A stretch of DNA of 64,000 bases from Flavipsychrobacter sp. (GCA_017849575.1 JAFIGV010000015.1:124001-188000), one strand, 5' to 3'. Shown: positions 1 to 9,561, counted from the stretch's first letter. The notes: generated by a model not told the origin, from the sequence alone. Made by a program: numbers and translations.

Positions 1-98
1 TCATGCGCCGCGATGATATGTCCAAAGCCCGTTTCTACTTTGCCCTGAGCAACCGGCCGGAAGCCAGGCGCTTACTGCAAGAACTGGGAGCACCATGA
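1..98 (+). CDS. C-terminal end of an unidentified protein (partial at window edge)
   Basis: An open frame runs in from the left edge and ends at TGA 96-98. It encodes about 31 residues rich in Arg, Ala and Leu, ending in LLQELGAP. Its stop overlaps the ATG of the next gene (ATGA), which suggests translational coupling and one operon. The fragment is probably helical but too short to identify. A TPR tail or a regulator of the downstream CHAT protein are both possible; neither is shown. Confidence 0.55.
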   Translation, partial: MRRDDMSKARFYFALSNRPEARRLLQELGAP

Positions 99-3000
99 AG
101 CGAATGCGCCACATAGCCATCCTTTTATTTGCTGCACTCTGCATTTTTTCCTGGAGCCGGTTGGCAGGCAAAGGAAGAATAAACGGAACGGCCACCATTC
201 GAAGTGCTATGAAGGGCGGTAATACCGCAATGGCCGGCCAGATGGTAGATCAGGATTTGGATCTGCTGCTGGCGCAAAAAGCTTATGATTCTCTCCTGGG
301 TTACGTAATGCTGAAAGGCCAACTGACACAACGTCTGCACGGTAAAGCTGCTGCGAAGAAAGCGCTGGAGGCCTTCGCAAGGAGGCTAAAGCAAAGCCAG
401 GTTCCCGATACTACAATGATTCTTTGCTACCGGCGCATGGCGGACTTCCACGAAGAAGAAGGTGATTATAACAATTGTTACGAGATCTATCTGCAGGCAT
501 TACACCTGGCTACTGCGCTGAACGACTCAGCAGAAATAGCAAGTTGTGAGTATAATCTTGGTGTCTATGCCAATCATCTTGGCAATGTTGCACTCTCGGG
601 CAGGCATCATCATACCGCGATGAACCTACGCGAAAGGATTTCGGCCACACGACCGGAGGACCTTTATTTTTCCTGCAATGCTATGGGAGCCATCATGTGG
701 TATGCTTCCCAATACGATAGCGCCAATTACTATTACAATCGGGCTTTGGATGCATTGAAGAAAATGCCTGACAATGATCTGAACACAGCCTATCGGCCTG
801 CCATCATTCTCAATAACATAGCAGCTTTATACAGTGCCGAAGGGAAAACTACCGAAGCCATCAATGCAATGAACGAGTCTATTGCCCGCTATCGGCAGTT
901 CCTTTCGGCTGCGACCCAACATCCCAAAGCATCAAGCGCCCGCGAGGGTATCTACGAAGCCGTGGAAAACCTGGCCGGCATTTACAAGGAAGTGGGCGAC
1001 TATAAAAAAGCGGGCGAACTGCTACGGTATGCTTTGCAGCAAAAAAAGGCGCATTTGCCCAAAGACCATCCGGCCATTTTCTTTTCTGAAATATTGCTGG
1101 GAGATCACTTCAATTCGATAAGTAAATACGATTCTGCCCGTAGCTATCTCCTCAGCGGGCTGCAAAAGCTGGAGGCTGCTCAAGGCGACTTTCTATACTG
1201 GGCTGCCGATGGATACTTTAACCTTGCCTTAGTATATGAGAATTTGCAGGACTCGTCTCGTGCGCGTCGGGCCTGGCTCAAGGCTGAACAGTATTTTGAT
1301 GCTTCGTATCAGGGCAGTTATGACAATGTTTATCTCGATTTCCTACGTCAGGACGCTTTGTTCAAAGCACGGCATGGCGACTATGCCAAAGCCCAAAGTA
1401 TGTCTTACGCCTTGCTGGACTACCTGAAAAAGTCAGGGGTGGAAGAGAGCCTTCAGCAGTTTTATCAACTGATCAACCTGTCGGAAATAAGCTATGTGGC
1501 AGGCCAATATGAGACAGCAGAAGCCCAAAGCGCCGAGGCCATTGCACTGATAGAAAAGATGGTGCATGAAGCCGCCACTCTGTTGGACTCAGTAAAGATG
1601 GAGGTGCTGAAACCCAGGGCCTTGCTGATGGGAGCAAAAAGTGCCTATGCGCTCAAAAAAAATCATGATGCTGCATTTTTAGAATCCCTTTCCCGGAAGC
1701 TAAATCTGGCCCTCTCTATTGTAGAGCAAAGAAAAATGCTCTTAGACGATCCTTCAGATCTGAATATCCTGCTTTCGGAGCATAAGGAGCTAATTGATTT
1801 TGCCGCTCAGCTAGCCCTGGAGCACTACCGGCAATCGCTCAGCTCAGCCTCGCTTGAGCGATTTTTGAACCTAAAAGAATCGGAGGTTTTTAGCAGACTG
1901 AGGAGTCGTCTGGAACAACAGCAGGCCATTCAGTTTTCCGGAGTGCCACCTTCGGTTGTCGCTCAGGAGTTTTTCTTGAAAGCAGAAATGAAAAAGGCTT
2001 TGGAAGCAAAAGTTTCTGAGCCGGATTTTCTTAAGCGATATCAGAATGTACAAGCCCTTTGGTTAAGTTACCTCGACATTCTGAAGGCAAATTATCCCAG
2101 GTATTATCAGCTTCGCTTCGCGACCTTGTTTCAACCTGTTGCTGGCATGTACCGTCGTCTGCCGGAAAATACCACCTTGGTGCGCTACTATTTTGTAGAT
2201 ACCGGACTGGTTGCCTTTGTTGCTCACCACGACACCGGTCGTCTGGTGCGCCTTTCCGTGCCTACTTTACAAAAGGATATCCAACATTTTTTAGATCAGG
2301 ATCTTTCTGAAGCGGCAACAACCGCAATGTTGCACCGGTTATATCTTCAGTTGTGGCAGCCACTGAAGCCTTTTGTTACAACGCAGCAAGTCACCGTGAT
2401 CCCGGACGGTACCTTGTACCACATCAATTTAGAAATGCTGCCGGCAAGACCGGTGCGCGACTTCGCCGGACTTGCTAAAGCCTGTTTGTTGCAGCATCAT
2501 ACGTTCTCGTACTGCTATTCATTGCTGGCACTTGGTCAGCACCATCCTTCCGAAAATTTCGCCCGCAACTATATTGCTTTTGCACCTGGCTTTTCCGACG
2601 ATTTGAAGTCGGTTTATGTACAGGCCATCAAGGACAGTATGAATATTGACGAAGGCTACCTGCATCTGCTTCCGCAACCGGGCACGCGAAGCCTTACAGA
2701 GAAACTGGGCGCCTTGCTTGATGGCGATGTTTATAGCGACGAACACTCCACCCGTGCGGCTTTTTTGAAGCATGCTGGAAGTCATAAGCTGCTGCACATT
2801 GCTACGCATGCCCTTTTCGACGACATTCGGCCTGAACAATCCGGACTTGTATTTTCAAAAGAAGCAGGGGCAGAAACAGATAATCGGGTGATGACACGCG
2901 ATATTTTCAATTGTAACCTGAATTCGGATGTAACCTTGCTTACCGCTTGTGAATCCGGGCGGCCAGGCTATCAGGATGGTGAGGGTTTGATTTCTTTGTC

Positions 3001-3334
3001 GCATGCGTTTAGCTATGCCGGCAGTCAAAATATTGTTACTGCTCTGTGGAAGGTAGATGAACAGGCGAGTGCAGCGATAGTTGAGAATTTCGTAGAGCTG
3101 CTGCGCATGGGTCTGCCCACGGATGCTGCTCTGCGCGAGGCAAAACTTCGCTACCTCCGGAATGCGCGAGGCAGATTGGTTAACCCCGGTTATTGGGCCG
3201 GACTGGTACTGATTGGCCGTCCACAAACTGTTCATTTCGAACCGACGCACAGAGAAAGATGGCTATGGCTTGCCGGTGGCCTCCTGATACTCCTCACGGT
3301 TATTATTTTCATTGGCAGAAAGAAGTCTGCATAA
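95..3334 (+). CDS. TPR-repeat CHAT-domain (caspase-like) protein, membrane anchored
   Basis: The 1079-residue protein has an N-terminal hydrophobic signal segment (about residues 5-22), a long helical TPR region (about 40-650) and a C-terminal CHAT domain (about 750-1045). The CHAT dyad is visible as His905 in HIATHA and Cys952 in LLTACESG, followed by the usual ALWKVDE block. A single membrane helix at about 1053-1073 is followed by RKK. CHAT belongs to the clan CD caspase/separase/gingipain peptidases; TPRs normally bind the substrate or activating partner. A signal segment plus a C-terminal anchor with a basic tail would place the peptidase in the periplasm (inference). The start overlaps the preceding stop, and a lipoprotein gene follows 118 bp downstream on the same strand. 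The substrate is unknown. Confidence 0.9.
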   Translation: MKRMRHIAILLFAALCIFSWSRLAGKGRINGTATIRSAMKGGNTAMAGQMVDQDLDLLLAQKAYDSLLGYVMLKGQLTQRLHGKAAAKKALEAFARRLKQSQVPDTTMILCYRRMADFHEEEGDYNNCYEIYLQALHLATALNDSAEIASCEYNLGVYANHLGNVALSGRHHHTAMNLRERISATRPEDLYFSCNAMGAIMWYASQYDSANYYYNRALDALKKMPDNDLNTAYRPAIILNNIAALYSAEGKTTEAINAMNESIARYRQFLSAATQHPKASSAREGIYEAVENLAGIYKEVGDYKKAGELLRYALQQKKAHLPKDHPAIFFSEILLGDHFNSISKYDSARSYLLSGLQKLEAAQGDFLYWAADGYFNLALVYENLQDSSRARRAWLKAEQYFDASYQGSYDNVYLDFLRQDALFKARHGDYAKAQSMSYALLDYLKKSGVEESLQQFYQLINLSEISYVAGQYETAEAQSAEAIALIEKMVHEAATLLDSVKMEVLKPRALLMGAKSAYALKKNHDAAFLESLSRKLNLALSIVEQRKMLLDDPSDLNILLSEHKELIDFAAQLALEHYRQSLSSASLERFLNLKESEVFSRLRSRLEQQQAIQFSGVPPSVVAQEFFLKAEMKKALEAKVSEPDFLKRYQNVQALWLSYLDILKANYPRYYQLRFATLFQPVAGMYRRLPENTTLVRYYFVDTGLVAFVAHHDTGRLVRLSVPTLQKDIQHFLDQDLSEAATTAMLHRLYLQLWQPLKPFVTTQQVTVIPDGTLYHINLEMLPARPVRDFAGLAKACLLQHHTFSYCYSLLALGQHHPSENFARNYIAFAPGFSDDLKSVYVQAIKDSMNIDEGYLHLLPQPGTRSLTEKLGALLDGDVYSDEHSTRAAFLKHAGSHKLLHIATHALFDDIRPEQSGLVFSKEAGAETDNRVMTRDIFNCNLNSDVTLLTACESGRPGYQDGEGLISLSHAFSYAGSQNIVTALWKVDEQASAAIVENFVELLRMGLPTDAALREAKLRYLRNARGRLVNPGYWAGLVLIGRPQTVHFEPTHRERWLWLAGGLLILLTVIIFIGRKKSA

Positions 3335-3452
3335 CGCCGATATTATCTGAAACCAGAAAAATCATTTTCACATTTCCTGATACAGTAGCAGCTGTTTTTG
3401 ATGACCTTTTTACGGACCTGCGATATAAAGCGAACGTCCTAAAATACATTTC

Positions 3453-5906
3453 ATGAAAAATGCAGTTTACCTTTTCGTACTTGGATTTTGCCTGTTCGGT
3501 CTCGATTCCTGCAAGAAAGACCGTGGAGAAGACAACAATCCCGACCCTGGGCCGGATATGGAGACCATAAAGGTGCAGGTGATATTACCCACCGGGAGCT
3601 CTATCGACCTTTCAAAGACCCGGATGTTTACGTTGGGAAGTACAACTGCAGTAGGCAGCGATGGCAAGGCTGATATTCCGCTGATCGGAAATTCAGGCCA
3701 GTTGGTTTTTCTTTTCGATGAGGCCGACAATCTGATGATGGAGAGCTACATTACTCCTTCCAGCAAAGAAATATCAGTAAAAACTACGGCGCAGGCTTTG
3801 CTCTTTCAGGGGTTGCAGCAGATGTATCTGCCGGATTCTGCAAAAAACGTTTTTCTTCAAAAATCGGCTGCCGCTGCAAAGCTGGGCGATTACTATGCTA
3901 AAATGGAACAAACCTTCAAGGCCGATCCGTTAATGCTCGAGAAACGATTGTTTGCACCGGCGTTGCGCGAGGCCCTGACGCTGGTCAACCAGAAAAATGT
4001 AATTGACATCCATGGGAAGCAGATACGCATTGTAGATGATGAAGAACGAAGTAAGATAAAAATGGAAAGTGTTGATGTCGAAAATATCAATATTCTGAAT
4101 TCTGCTTATCGCAGAGCTCATGCCTTTGTTTACAAAACTGCCTATCGCGATCGCAATAATCTGGAGACGGTACTCAACTCCACCGTAAACTTCGACGACA
4201 AATCTGATAAGGACGTGAAAGTGGAAAAGATTCGCTTTCTGTCCAATTTTTACGATCAGGTAGGTGTGGCACAGGGCTTTAAAACCGCGGTTACCGGGCC
4301 TGTATATCTGCCGGTGGCGGCCAATGAACGCGAAGCCACATACAAGGTGCGTGTACTTGGACCCGGTGCGCCCGTATCGGCAAGCCTGACCAACGATGAG
4401 AAAGCGAAACTCGAGGAGCTTTATTATCAGTATCTCGCTTACGATATCGTAGCACCGTTGATGCTGGAAGCGCTTGGCTACCGCTCTTTGATATCCGGTA
4501 TTGATGAGCAGGCGTTGCAGGGATTTTATGAAAAGGTGCAGGCTATTGCCAAAACAGATCCTGGTGTGATGGATGCACTGAGAAGGGGGGCAGTCTATCA
4601 AACAGTACAGCGCTTTAATGATGCTGTAGTGGCCGGAAATTTTGGCAATGGGATAATTGAAAACGCTTTGATCGAAGGGATGAAGCAGGGGTACAAAGGC
4701 GGTAATATTTCTTTCCCTTCTGCCCAGACTATTGCCGATTATCAAAAAAAGATAGACAAAGGGCTCGAATTGCTAAAGTTTGCTACAGGCGTAGTTTCCG
4801 GACCCTTTATTCTTGCACCCCATGACTACTTCAACGAGATGGAAGAATTTGAAGTGAAATCTCAGGACAATAACGTGAAGCTTTCACCCAAAGAATCTTC
4901 CATGTCCACGTTTACCAATCAGACACTTACCGCTAATGCCAATGTAGAAGTGAGCGCCGGTCAGACGCTTGTGTACCGCTGGTCCACTACGGGTCAGTTT
5001 GGTGTGCTGAAAAATGGTAGCCAGCAAGGTCTTTCCATCGAGAGCAGCAGCAAAACGATTACCTATTATGCCAATGTTGCCTCCAGCGCACTGGATGAGG
5101 ACAATATTGACAAGGTTTTCGTGACGGTAGTTATCAAACAAAATGGTACGGAGATAGAAGTAGGCGGAGACACGGCAAGCATTAATGTGAAAAAGAACAA
5201 GCTGGCGATGAAGCCCGCAAACGCGGAACTCGATATTGCCCACGGAAGCTCGCGAAGCGTTAAGCTTTATTTATTAAAAGCCGACGGTACCAACGAGATT
5301 ACTCCAAATCCTGTACTTGATTACAAAGTGGTATGGACAACTGCTGGCAGCTTTGGGCAACTTACAGGCAATGCCACAAGCTATACGGCTTACGACAATA
5401 ACAGCACCACCTACACCGTGTTCGACGACGATAATATACCTGACGGTTCTGTGGAAACCATCTCGGCAAAAGTGTATATCAAAACAAAAAGCGGGTCGAG
5501 CTGGTCCTTTATGGAGCAGGTAAGCGGCAAGGTTACCATCAGCAATGATGAGAAAAAGATCATCCTCTATGCATCTTCTCAATCGGTGCACAAAGATGCA
5601 GGCAATTGGTGCTACGTGGGCTGCATTGTAAGCGTGCCCGCAGTGCCGAATGCAAAATCCTATGTGGTAGTTGATGCCAGCGACAATTCCAGCGTCGCTT
5701 CGTGGAATGTTACCGGCACAGAGAAAAAGGTATATGGATACACGGCAGGGTACGGGGATGCTGACGTGAGCTCGGGCTACGCTGCAGGCATCTACGGCAC
5801 CTGGAGCTGGGGCGGTCCACTCGATCCCAACGCACCACAGACAACCCATTATTCTCCGCCAAACTGTGGCGGTACCTACAAGATCACAGTAACGCTAACG
5901 CAGTAG
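3453..5906 (+). CDS. Large secreted lipoprotein with two tandem Ig-like domains, function unknown
   Basis: The 817-residue product begins with a lipoprotein signal peptide; the lipobox is near residues 17-20 (LDSC, followed by KKDRGEDN). The first 450 residues look mainly helical and match no family I recognise. From about 480 there are two similar beta-rich modules, each with a 'W-S/T-T-x-G-x-F-G' signature (near RWSTTGQFG and VWTTAGSFG), as in bacterial Ig-like folds. The last 120 residues are Gly/Tyr/Trp-rich with several Cys, and there is no T9SS sorting domain. It lies between the CHAT gene (118 bp upstream) and a T9SS protein gene (45 bp downstream), so the three may be co-expressed. 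Outer-membrane or surface attachment is inferred from the lipobox. Confidence 0.8.
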   Translation: MKNAVYLFVLGFCLFGLDSCKKDRGEDNNPDPGPDMETIKVQVILPTGSSIDLSKTRMFTLGSTTAVGSDGKADIPLIGNSGQLVFLFDEADNLMMESYITPSSKEISVKTTAQALLFQGLQQMYLPDSAKNVFLQKSAAAAKLGDYYAKMEQTFKADPLMLEKRLFAPALREALTLVNQKNVIDIHGKQIRIVDDEERSKIKMESVDVENINILNSAYRRAHAFVYKTAYRDRNNLETVLNSTVNFDDKSDKDVKVEKIRFLSNFYDQVGVAQGFKTAVTGPVYLPVAANEREATYKVRVLGPGAPVSASLTNDEKAKLEELYYQYLAYDIVAPLMLEALGYRSLISGIDEQALQGFYEKVQAIAKTDPGVMDALRRGAVYQTVQRFNDAVVAGNFGNGIIENALIEGMKQGYKGGNISFPSAQTIADYQKKIDKGLELLKFATGVVSGPFILAPHDYFNEMEEFEVKSQDNNVKLSPKESSMSTFTNQTLTANANVEVSAGQTLVYRWSTTGQFGVLKNGSQQGLSIESSSKTITYYANVASSALDEDNIDKVFVTVVIKQNGTEIEVGGDTASINVKKNKLAMKPANAELDIAHGSSRSVKLYLLKADGTNEITPNPVLDYKVVWTTAGSFGQLTGNATSYTAYDNNSTTYTVFDDDNIPDGSVETISAKVYIKTKSGSSWSFMEQVSGKVTISNDEKKIILYASSQSVHKDAGNWCYVGCIVSVPAVPNAKSYVVVDASDNSSVASWNVTGTEKKVYGYTAGYGDADVSSGYAAGIYGTWSWGGPLDPNAPQTTHYSPPNCGGTYKITVTLTQ

Positions 5907-5951
5907 AAATTCAGAAAAAATCAATAGTCATTCACCAACAAAAGGGACAAA

Positions 5952-7694
5952 ATGAGAAAGATATTTGCAGCATTATTTTGCATAGCCGGCTGCGGTGTGG
6001 TGGCGCAGGGGCAATACCTTCAATGGGCCTACGCCATGGGGCTCAGCAATCAGGCTAGTAAGGGCCGCGCCGTTACTACCGATGCCACCGGAAACGTAAT
6101 CGTAGCGGGATATTTTAAAGGTACTTTCGATTTCGACCCAGGCTCGGACTCTGACAAAGTTTCGTCCACAGGCTACGGAAATGCATACCTGATGACCCTG
6201 GACCACAACGGTAACTACCTCGGCAAAAAAGTATTTGGCACTTCGCCCAATTCTAACGTGACGGCAGGGGTACTGCATTTCGACGGTGCAGGAAATTTAT
6301 TCATCGCAGGATATTACACGGGCGGCAATGTAGATTTTGACCCGGATACTTCGGTGGTAAAGATGTCTGCCATAGGTAACGGTAACAATGCTTTTCTAAT
6401 GAAGCTGAACACAGCCGGAAAACTTTCCTGGGTGAAAGGCTGGAATTATAACAAAGATGCCGGCGGCGCTAACGGAACCCTTGAAGAAGGTCCTAGTATG
6501 GTGTTAGACGGACAAGGGAATATTTACTGCGCAGGTCAGTTTTTAGGTGAGGTAGATTTCGACCCGGACACTTCCGTGTATAAAATGCGATGTACGCAAA
6601 GTGATGGCTACATTATGAAACTTGACGGCAATGGTGATCTTCTCTGGGCGAAACAAATAGCGGCGGACACCACACAGAGTAAGTATGTCAATCTAAAGTC
6701 GCTGTCGGTGGATGCAGCAGGCAATGTATTTGTCTGCGGAAATTTTAAAGGAACCGCAGATTTCAATCCGGACACCACGATTGTCTATCCGTTATCTGCA
6801 GTTTCCCAGCAGGGTTTTCTCCTGAAGCTTGATGCAGCGGGTAGTTTTCAGTGGGCCAGGAAAATAGGAAAAGACAATGCAGATCCCATTCTCAATTATA
6901 ATTCCGTAAATGCGGTGGTAGCAGATGCTTCGGGCAATACTTTCATCACCGGCAGTTTTATGGAAGATGTAAATCTGGGTAGCACCCAGTTAAGTTCGCA
7001 GGGGCTTTCTGATATTTTTATCGCGCGGCTTGATGCTTCAGGAAATTATGTATGGGCGCAATCGGCAGGTACTTTTTACGATGGCGAGCAGGGGTACCGT
7101 ATGACCATGGATGCTTCGGGCGATTTGTTCGTAACCGGCAATTTCCACAGCACGATCAATTTTTCGGGAACTCAGTTAGTCACCAACGGCGGTTCGGATA
7201 TTTTTGTGTTGAAGATGTCTCCATCGGGCAATATCCACTGGGCAGCGGGTTTTGGTGGCCCCGACGAATATGAGCGGATACAGGATATACATGTTCATGG
7301 CAATGAAATTTACAGCGTAGGCCGAATGGTGGGGCCGGTAAACTTCGACCCTAATGGTTATTACTACCAGTCTTCCGCCTCTACCAACCCCTACTACGCT
7401 AATTTCTTTGTTCAAAAACTGGGACAATCTGTGACCGGAATAAAGGATGTTGATGAACTCGGGGCGCGCATCTTTCCTAATCCCGCAACGGATAGAGTAA
7501 GGGTTGATCTGAGCAAAGCGGGTACATCAAAAGTGGACGTGTGTCTCTGGGACATGCTGGGGCGCCAGGTGATGGAAACAGAACTCACTGCTTCGTCGCC
7601 CGTATTGAAGGTTGAAAATTTACCACGGGGACATTATATCATGAAACTGCAAAGCGATAAACGAATGTCTTCAATTCCGTTATCGCTTCAATAA
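5952..7694 (+). CDS. T9SS-secreted SBBP/propeller-like repeat protein
   Basis: The 580-residue protein has a signal peptide (residues 1-20, ending VVAQG). About nine repeats follow of the pattern 'D-x-x-G-N-x-x-(V/I)-(A/C)-G-x-F', each with a nearby 'FDPD' and 'LDxxGxxxWAK', typical of SBBP (beta-propeller) repeats. The last 80 residues form a type A T9SS sorting domain with FPNPATDRV and GLPRGHY-like blocks. Known T9SS cargo is exported through the outer membrane and either anchored on the surface or released. The regular FDPD motifs suggest calcium binding (inference). The preceding lipoprotein gene ends 45 bp upstream. Two further proteins of this general build lie in the window, at 25143-26669 and 57037-58527. 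Confidence 0.88.
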   Translation: MRKIFAALFCIAGCGVVAQGQYLQWAYAMGLSNQASKGRAVTTDATGNVIVAGYFKGTFDFDPGSDSDKVSSTGYGNAYLMTLDHNGNYLGKKVFGTSPNSNVTAGVLHFDGAGNLFIAGYYTGGNVDFDPDTSVVKMSAIGNGNNAFLMKLNTAGKLSWVKGWNYNKDAGGANGTLEEGPSMVLDGQGNIYCAGQFLGEVDFDPDTSVYKMRCTQSDGYIMKLDGNGDLLWAKQIAADTTQSKYVNLKSLSVDAAGNVFVCGNFKGTADFNPDTTIVYPLSAVSQQGFLLKLDAAGSFQWARKIGKDNADPILNYNSVNAVVADASGNTFITGSFMEDVNLGSTQLSSQGLSDIFIARLDASGNYVWAQSAGTFYDGEQGYRMTMDASGDLFVTGNFHSTINFSGTQLVTNGGSDIFVLKMSPSGNIHWAAGFGGPDEYERIQDIHVHGNEIYSVGRMVGPVNFDPNGYYYQSSASTNPYYANFFVQKLGQSVTGIKDVDELGARIFPNPATDRVRVDLSKAGTSKVDVCLWDMLGRQVMETELTASSPVLKVENLPRGHYIMKLQSDKRMSSIPLSLQ

Positions 7695-7730
7695 GGAGAA
7701 GTTGGCGTTTCAATTTGATTTGTACAGGCA

Positions 7731-7755
7731 AGGGGCCGGGTCATTCCGGCCTTTT
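7731..7755 (+). terminator. GC-rich hairpin terminator after the CHAT/T9SS cluster
   Basis: GGCCGG at 7734-7739 pairs with CCGGCC at 7746-7751, closed by wobble and A-T pairs and followed by TTTT. It sits between convergent genes, 37 bp past the T9SS gene stop. The T run is short, so strength is uncertain. Confidence 0.55.
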
Positions 7756-7795
7756 GATTTAAGCTCTGATGAAGGACTATTGTTCGTTCACCGAA

Positions 7796-8929
7796 TTACC
7801 GGCCAAGCAAATAGCTTAGCCCGACACCTAGTCCGGAATTTCGGATCGCCTTTCCGTCGAGTTGGATGTAGCCTGAAACGCCTTGCCGGTATTGCAACTC
7901 CATAGACAGCCGGCTGCCGGCTTTGTAGCTTACACCACCGGAGATGCCAAAGTCCCACTCATTGATGCTTTTCGTGGAGCTGATGATGTCATTATCAAGC
8001 GCAGCGGCGTCAATGCTGTTCTCGTTTTTGAGTTGAAGTTGTTGGTCGAGATTTCGATAAACCGCCACGCCACAGGAAACAGCAAAATGTCGCGTAAGCC
8101 AATATCCGATACGTGGTGTAAAACCTACGGAGATGATATTCTGCTGGTAGTTGGCATCGATTGTTTTTTGATCCGCGCTCGTACTGCTCAGGCTTCCCGT
8201 CCTGACTGTAGAGAAGATATTTTCCTGAGTGTAACGAACGTCTGTAGAGGCAACCACAAGGGCCGCCTGCGTGAAGACCCTGCGTGAAAGATTTTTGTAG
8301 GCAACAACTCCCAGTTGATATTGCGCTCTTCCTACCGACGAACTACTCATTTGTGCCGCCACGCCCAGCTTTAGGTTTTTTTCCGTGCCCGGAGGTCGTA
8401 TGGTTTCTATCTCCTGTGGGTCCGGGTACAAGGCTGCTGGGTCGGAATATTTTGCAGGCATTTTTCTTCCTCCTTTTTCCTGGGTGTTCGGTTCTTCGCC
8501 GGGCGGATTTGCCACAAAGGTCTCTTCACTGTTTTCAATCCATTCTTTTGATTTTGCAGCTATAGTTGGTTTCGCTTTTTTTCTGTTCGGTTTTTCAACT
8601 GCAGCCAATAGAACAGGCTTATTTTCTTCTTGCGTTCTGTTAGGTTGAGGTGGGTATCGATGATCTGCGGCTTGTTTCCGGGAAGTGGAGGGAGCCATGC
8701 TATTATTGGTAGGCTGGTATAGCCATGTCGTGGCTACAGCGATCAGCAAAGCCAGGGAAGCGGCAATTTTGTTCCAGGCCGGAGCGATCAGTACCTGCAG
8801 TTTTGTTTCTCGCTTCGGAGTCGTTTCCTGCAGTGCAGAATGAAGTTTTTCCCAGCCAGCTTCAGTCGGTAGGCAGGGAGTCTCACGGATCTTTTCCTTC
8901 ATCCACCGTTCCAGATCATTTGCTTTCAT
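7796..8929 (-). CDS. Inner-membrane helix plus outer-membrane beta-barrel protein, putative regulator of the upstream sigma factor
   Basis: The 377-residue protein has no signal peptide. A charged N-terminus (1-48, with WEKLHSAL) is followed by one membrane helix (about 52-70), then a Pro/Lys/Glu-rich linker (about 70-185). The C-terminal domain (190-377) has alternating polar/aromatic strands ending GVGLSYLLGR, typical of small porin-like outer-membrane barrels. Its start overlaps the sigma factor gene by 14 bp, so the two are translationally coupled. The layout suggests a cytoplasmic sigma-binding segment joined through the periplasm to a barrel, but no known anti-sigma domain is recognisable. 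The pair at 40262-42760 repeats the design. An ordinary barrel protein with an unusual leader is the alternative. Confidence 0.72.
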   Translation of the reverse strand: MKANDLERWMKEKIRETPCLPTEAGWEKLHSALQETTPKRETKLQVLIAPAWNKIAASLALLIAVATTWLYQPTNNSMAPSTSRKQAADHRYPPQPNRTQEENKPVLLAAVEKPNRKKAKPTIAAKSKEWIENSEETFVANPPGEEPNTQEKGGRKMPAKYSDPAALYPDPQEIETIRPPGTEKNLKLGVAAQMSSSSVGRAQYQLGVVAYKNLSRRVFTQAALVVASTDVRYTQENIFSTVRTGSLSSTSADQKTIDANYQQNIISVGFTPRIGYWLTRHFAVSCGVAVYRNLDQQLQLKNENSIDAAALDNDIISSTKSINEWDFGISGGVSYKAGSRLSMELQYRQGVSGYIQLDGKAIRNSGLGVGLSYLLGR

Positions 8930-9443
8930 GCTTCAGTGTTTTTCGTCCGGTTAGCAATACAATTTCTTTTAGCTTTTTTCTCGCCTGAAAAAGAAGCAGG
9001 TAAGAATAGTTTTCTGTGATGCCGATCAGGTCTGCAATTTCCTTATGGCTGTATTCTTCGAAAACGGCAAGGTTGAAGACTATCTTTTGCTTTTCCGGCA
9101 GATGATTCAGGAGCATAAGCACGTCCTGAGCATCGGCCCGCTGCAAGTGGGTATCTGCTGCCAGGTGCGGAAGGTTCGTCATGTCGTCGTATCCATAAGA
9201 GGTATTCATTTCCACCTCGTGTTTTTTCGTCAGCCGGTTGCGAAGCTGATCAATGGACAGCCTTACCATAATTCTTTTCATCCATCCTTCGAAGGAACCA
9301 CGGTGTTGATACCCCGGCAATGCAGTAAAGATTTTCAGGAAGCCATCATGTACCCACTGTTCCGCATCCTCTTGCGAAGGCGCATACCTTATGCAAATGC
9401 GCATCAACAACGGGTAGTACTGGTAATAAAACGACTTTTGCAT
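8916..9443 (-). CDS. ECF (sigma-70 family) RNA polymerase sigma factor
   Basis: The 175 residues from the first ATG contain region 2 (about 5-75, with AEQWVHDGFLKIF and GSFEGWMKRI) and region 4 (about 110-165, with LPEKQKIVFNLAVFEEYSHKE and a helix-turn-helix). Extracytoplasmic-function sigma factors redirect RNA polymerase to a small regulon. The frame stays open upstream to about 9510 and encodes ELDILIGGCIRGD, the usual ECF N-terminus, so the true start probably lies upstream of 9443. No ATG, GTG or TTG is present there; ATA at 9497-9495 or a CTG would be needed. The 3' end overlaps the helix-barrel gene by 14 bp, and two lipoproteins and a T9SS gene precede it on the same strand. Confidence 0.85.
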   Translation of the reverse strand: MQKSFYYQYYPLLMRICIRYAPSQEDAEQWVHDGFLKIFTALPGYQHRGSFEGWMKRIMVRLSIDQLRNRLTKKHEVEMNTSYGYDDMTNLPHLAADTHLQRADAQDVLMLLNHLPEKQKIVFNLAVFEEYSHKEIADLIGITENYSYLLLFQARKKLKEIVLLTGRKTLKHESK

Positions 9444-9561
9444 CAGGGCGTCACCCCTGATGCATCCGCCGATCAGTATGTCCAGTTCTTTATTTATAGT
9501 GTGGGCCGGTTAATTTTTAATAATCCGGGATGTTCGGTATTCCTCTACAGGTTGTCCCTCT

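Noticed and set aside
95-3334. CHAT protein as part of a CRISPR-guided or gasdermin defence system
   Set aside because: No cas, gasdermin or toxin gene adjoins it, and the signal segment and C-terminal anchor point to the envelope.
3930-4745. 271-codon minus-strand frame inside the lipoprotein gene
   Set aside because: It is antisense to a clear coding region and lacks any protein-like composition or signal.
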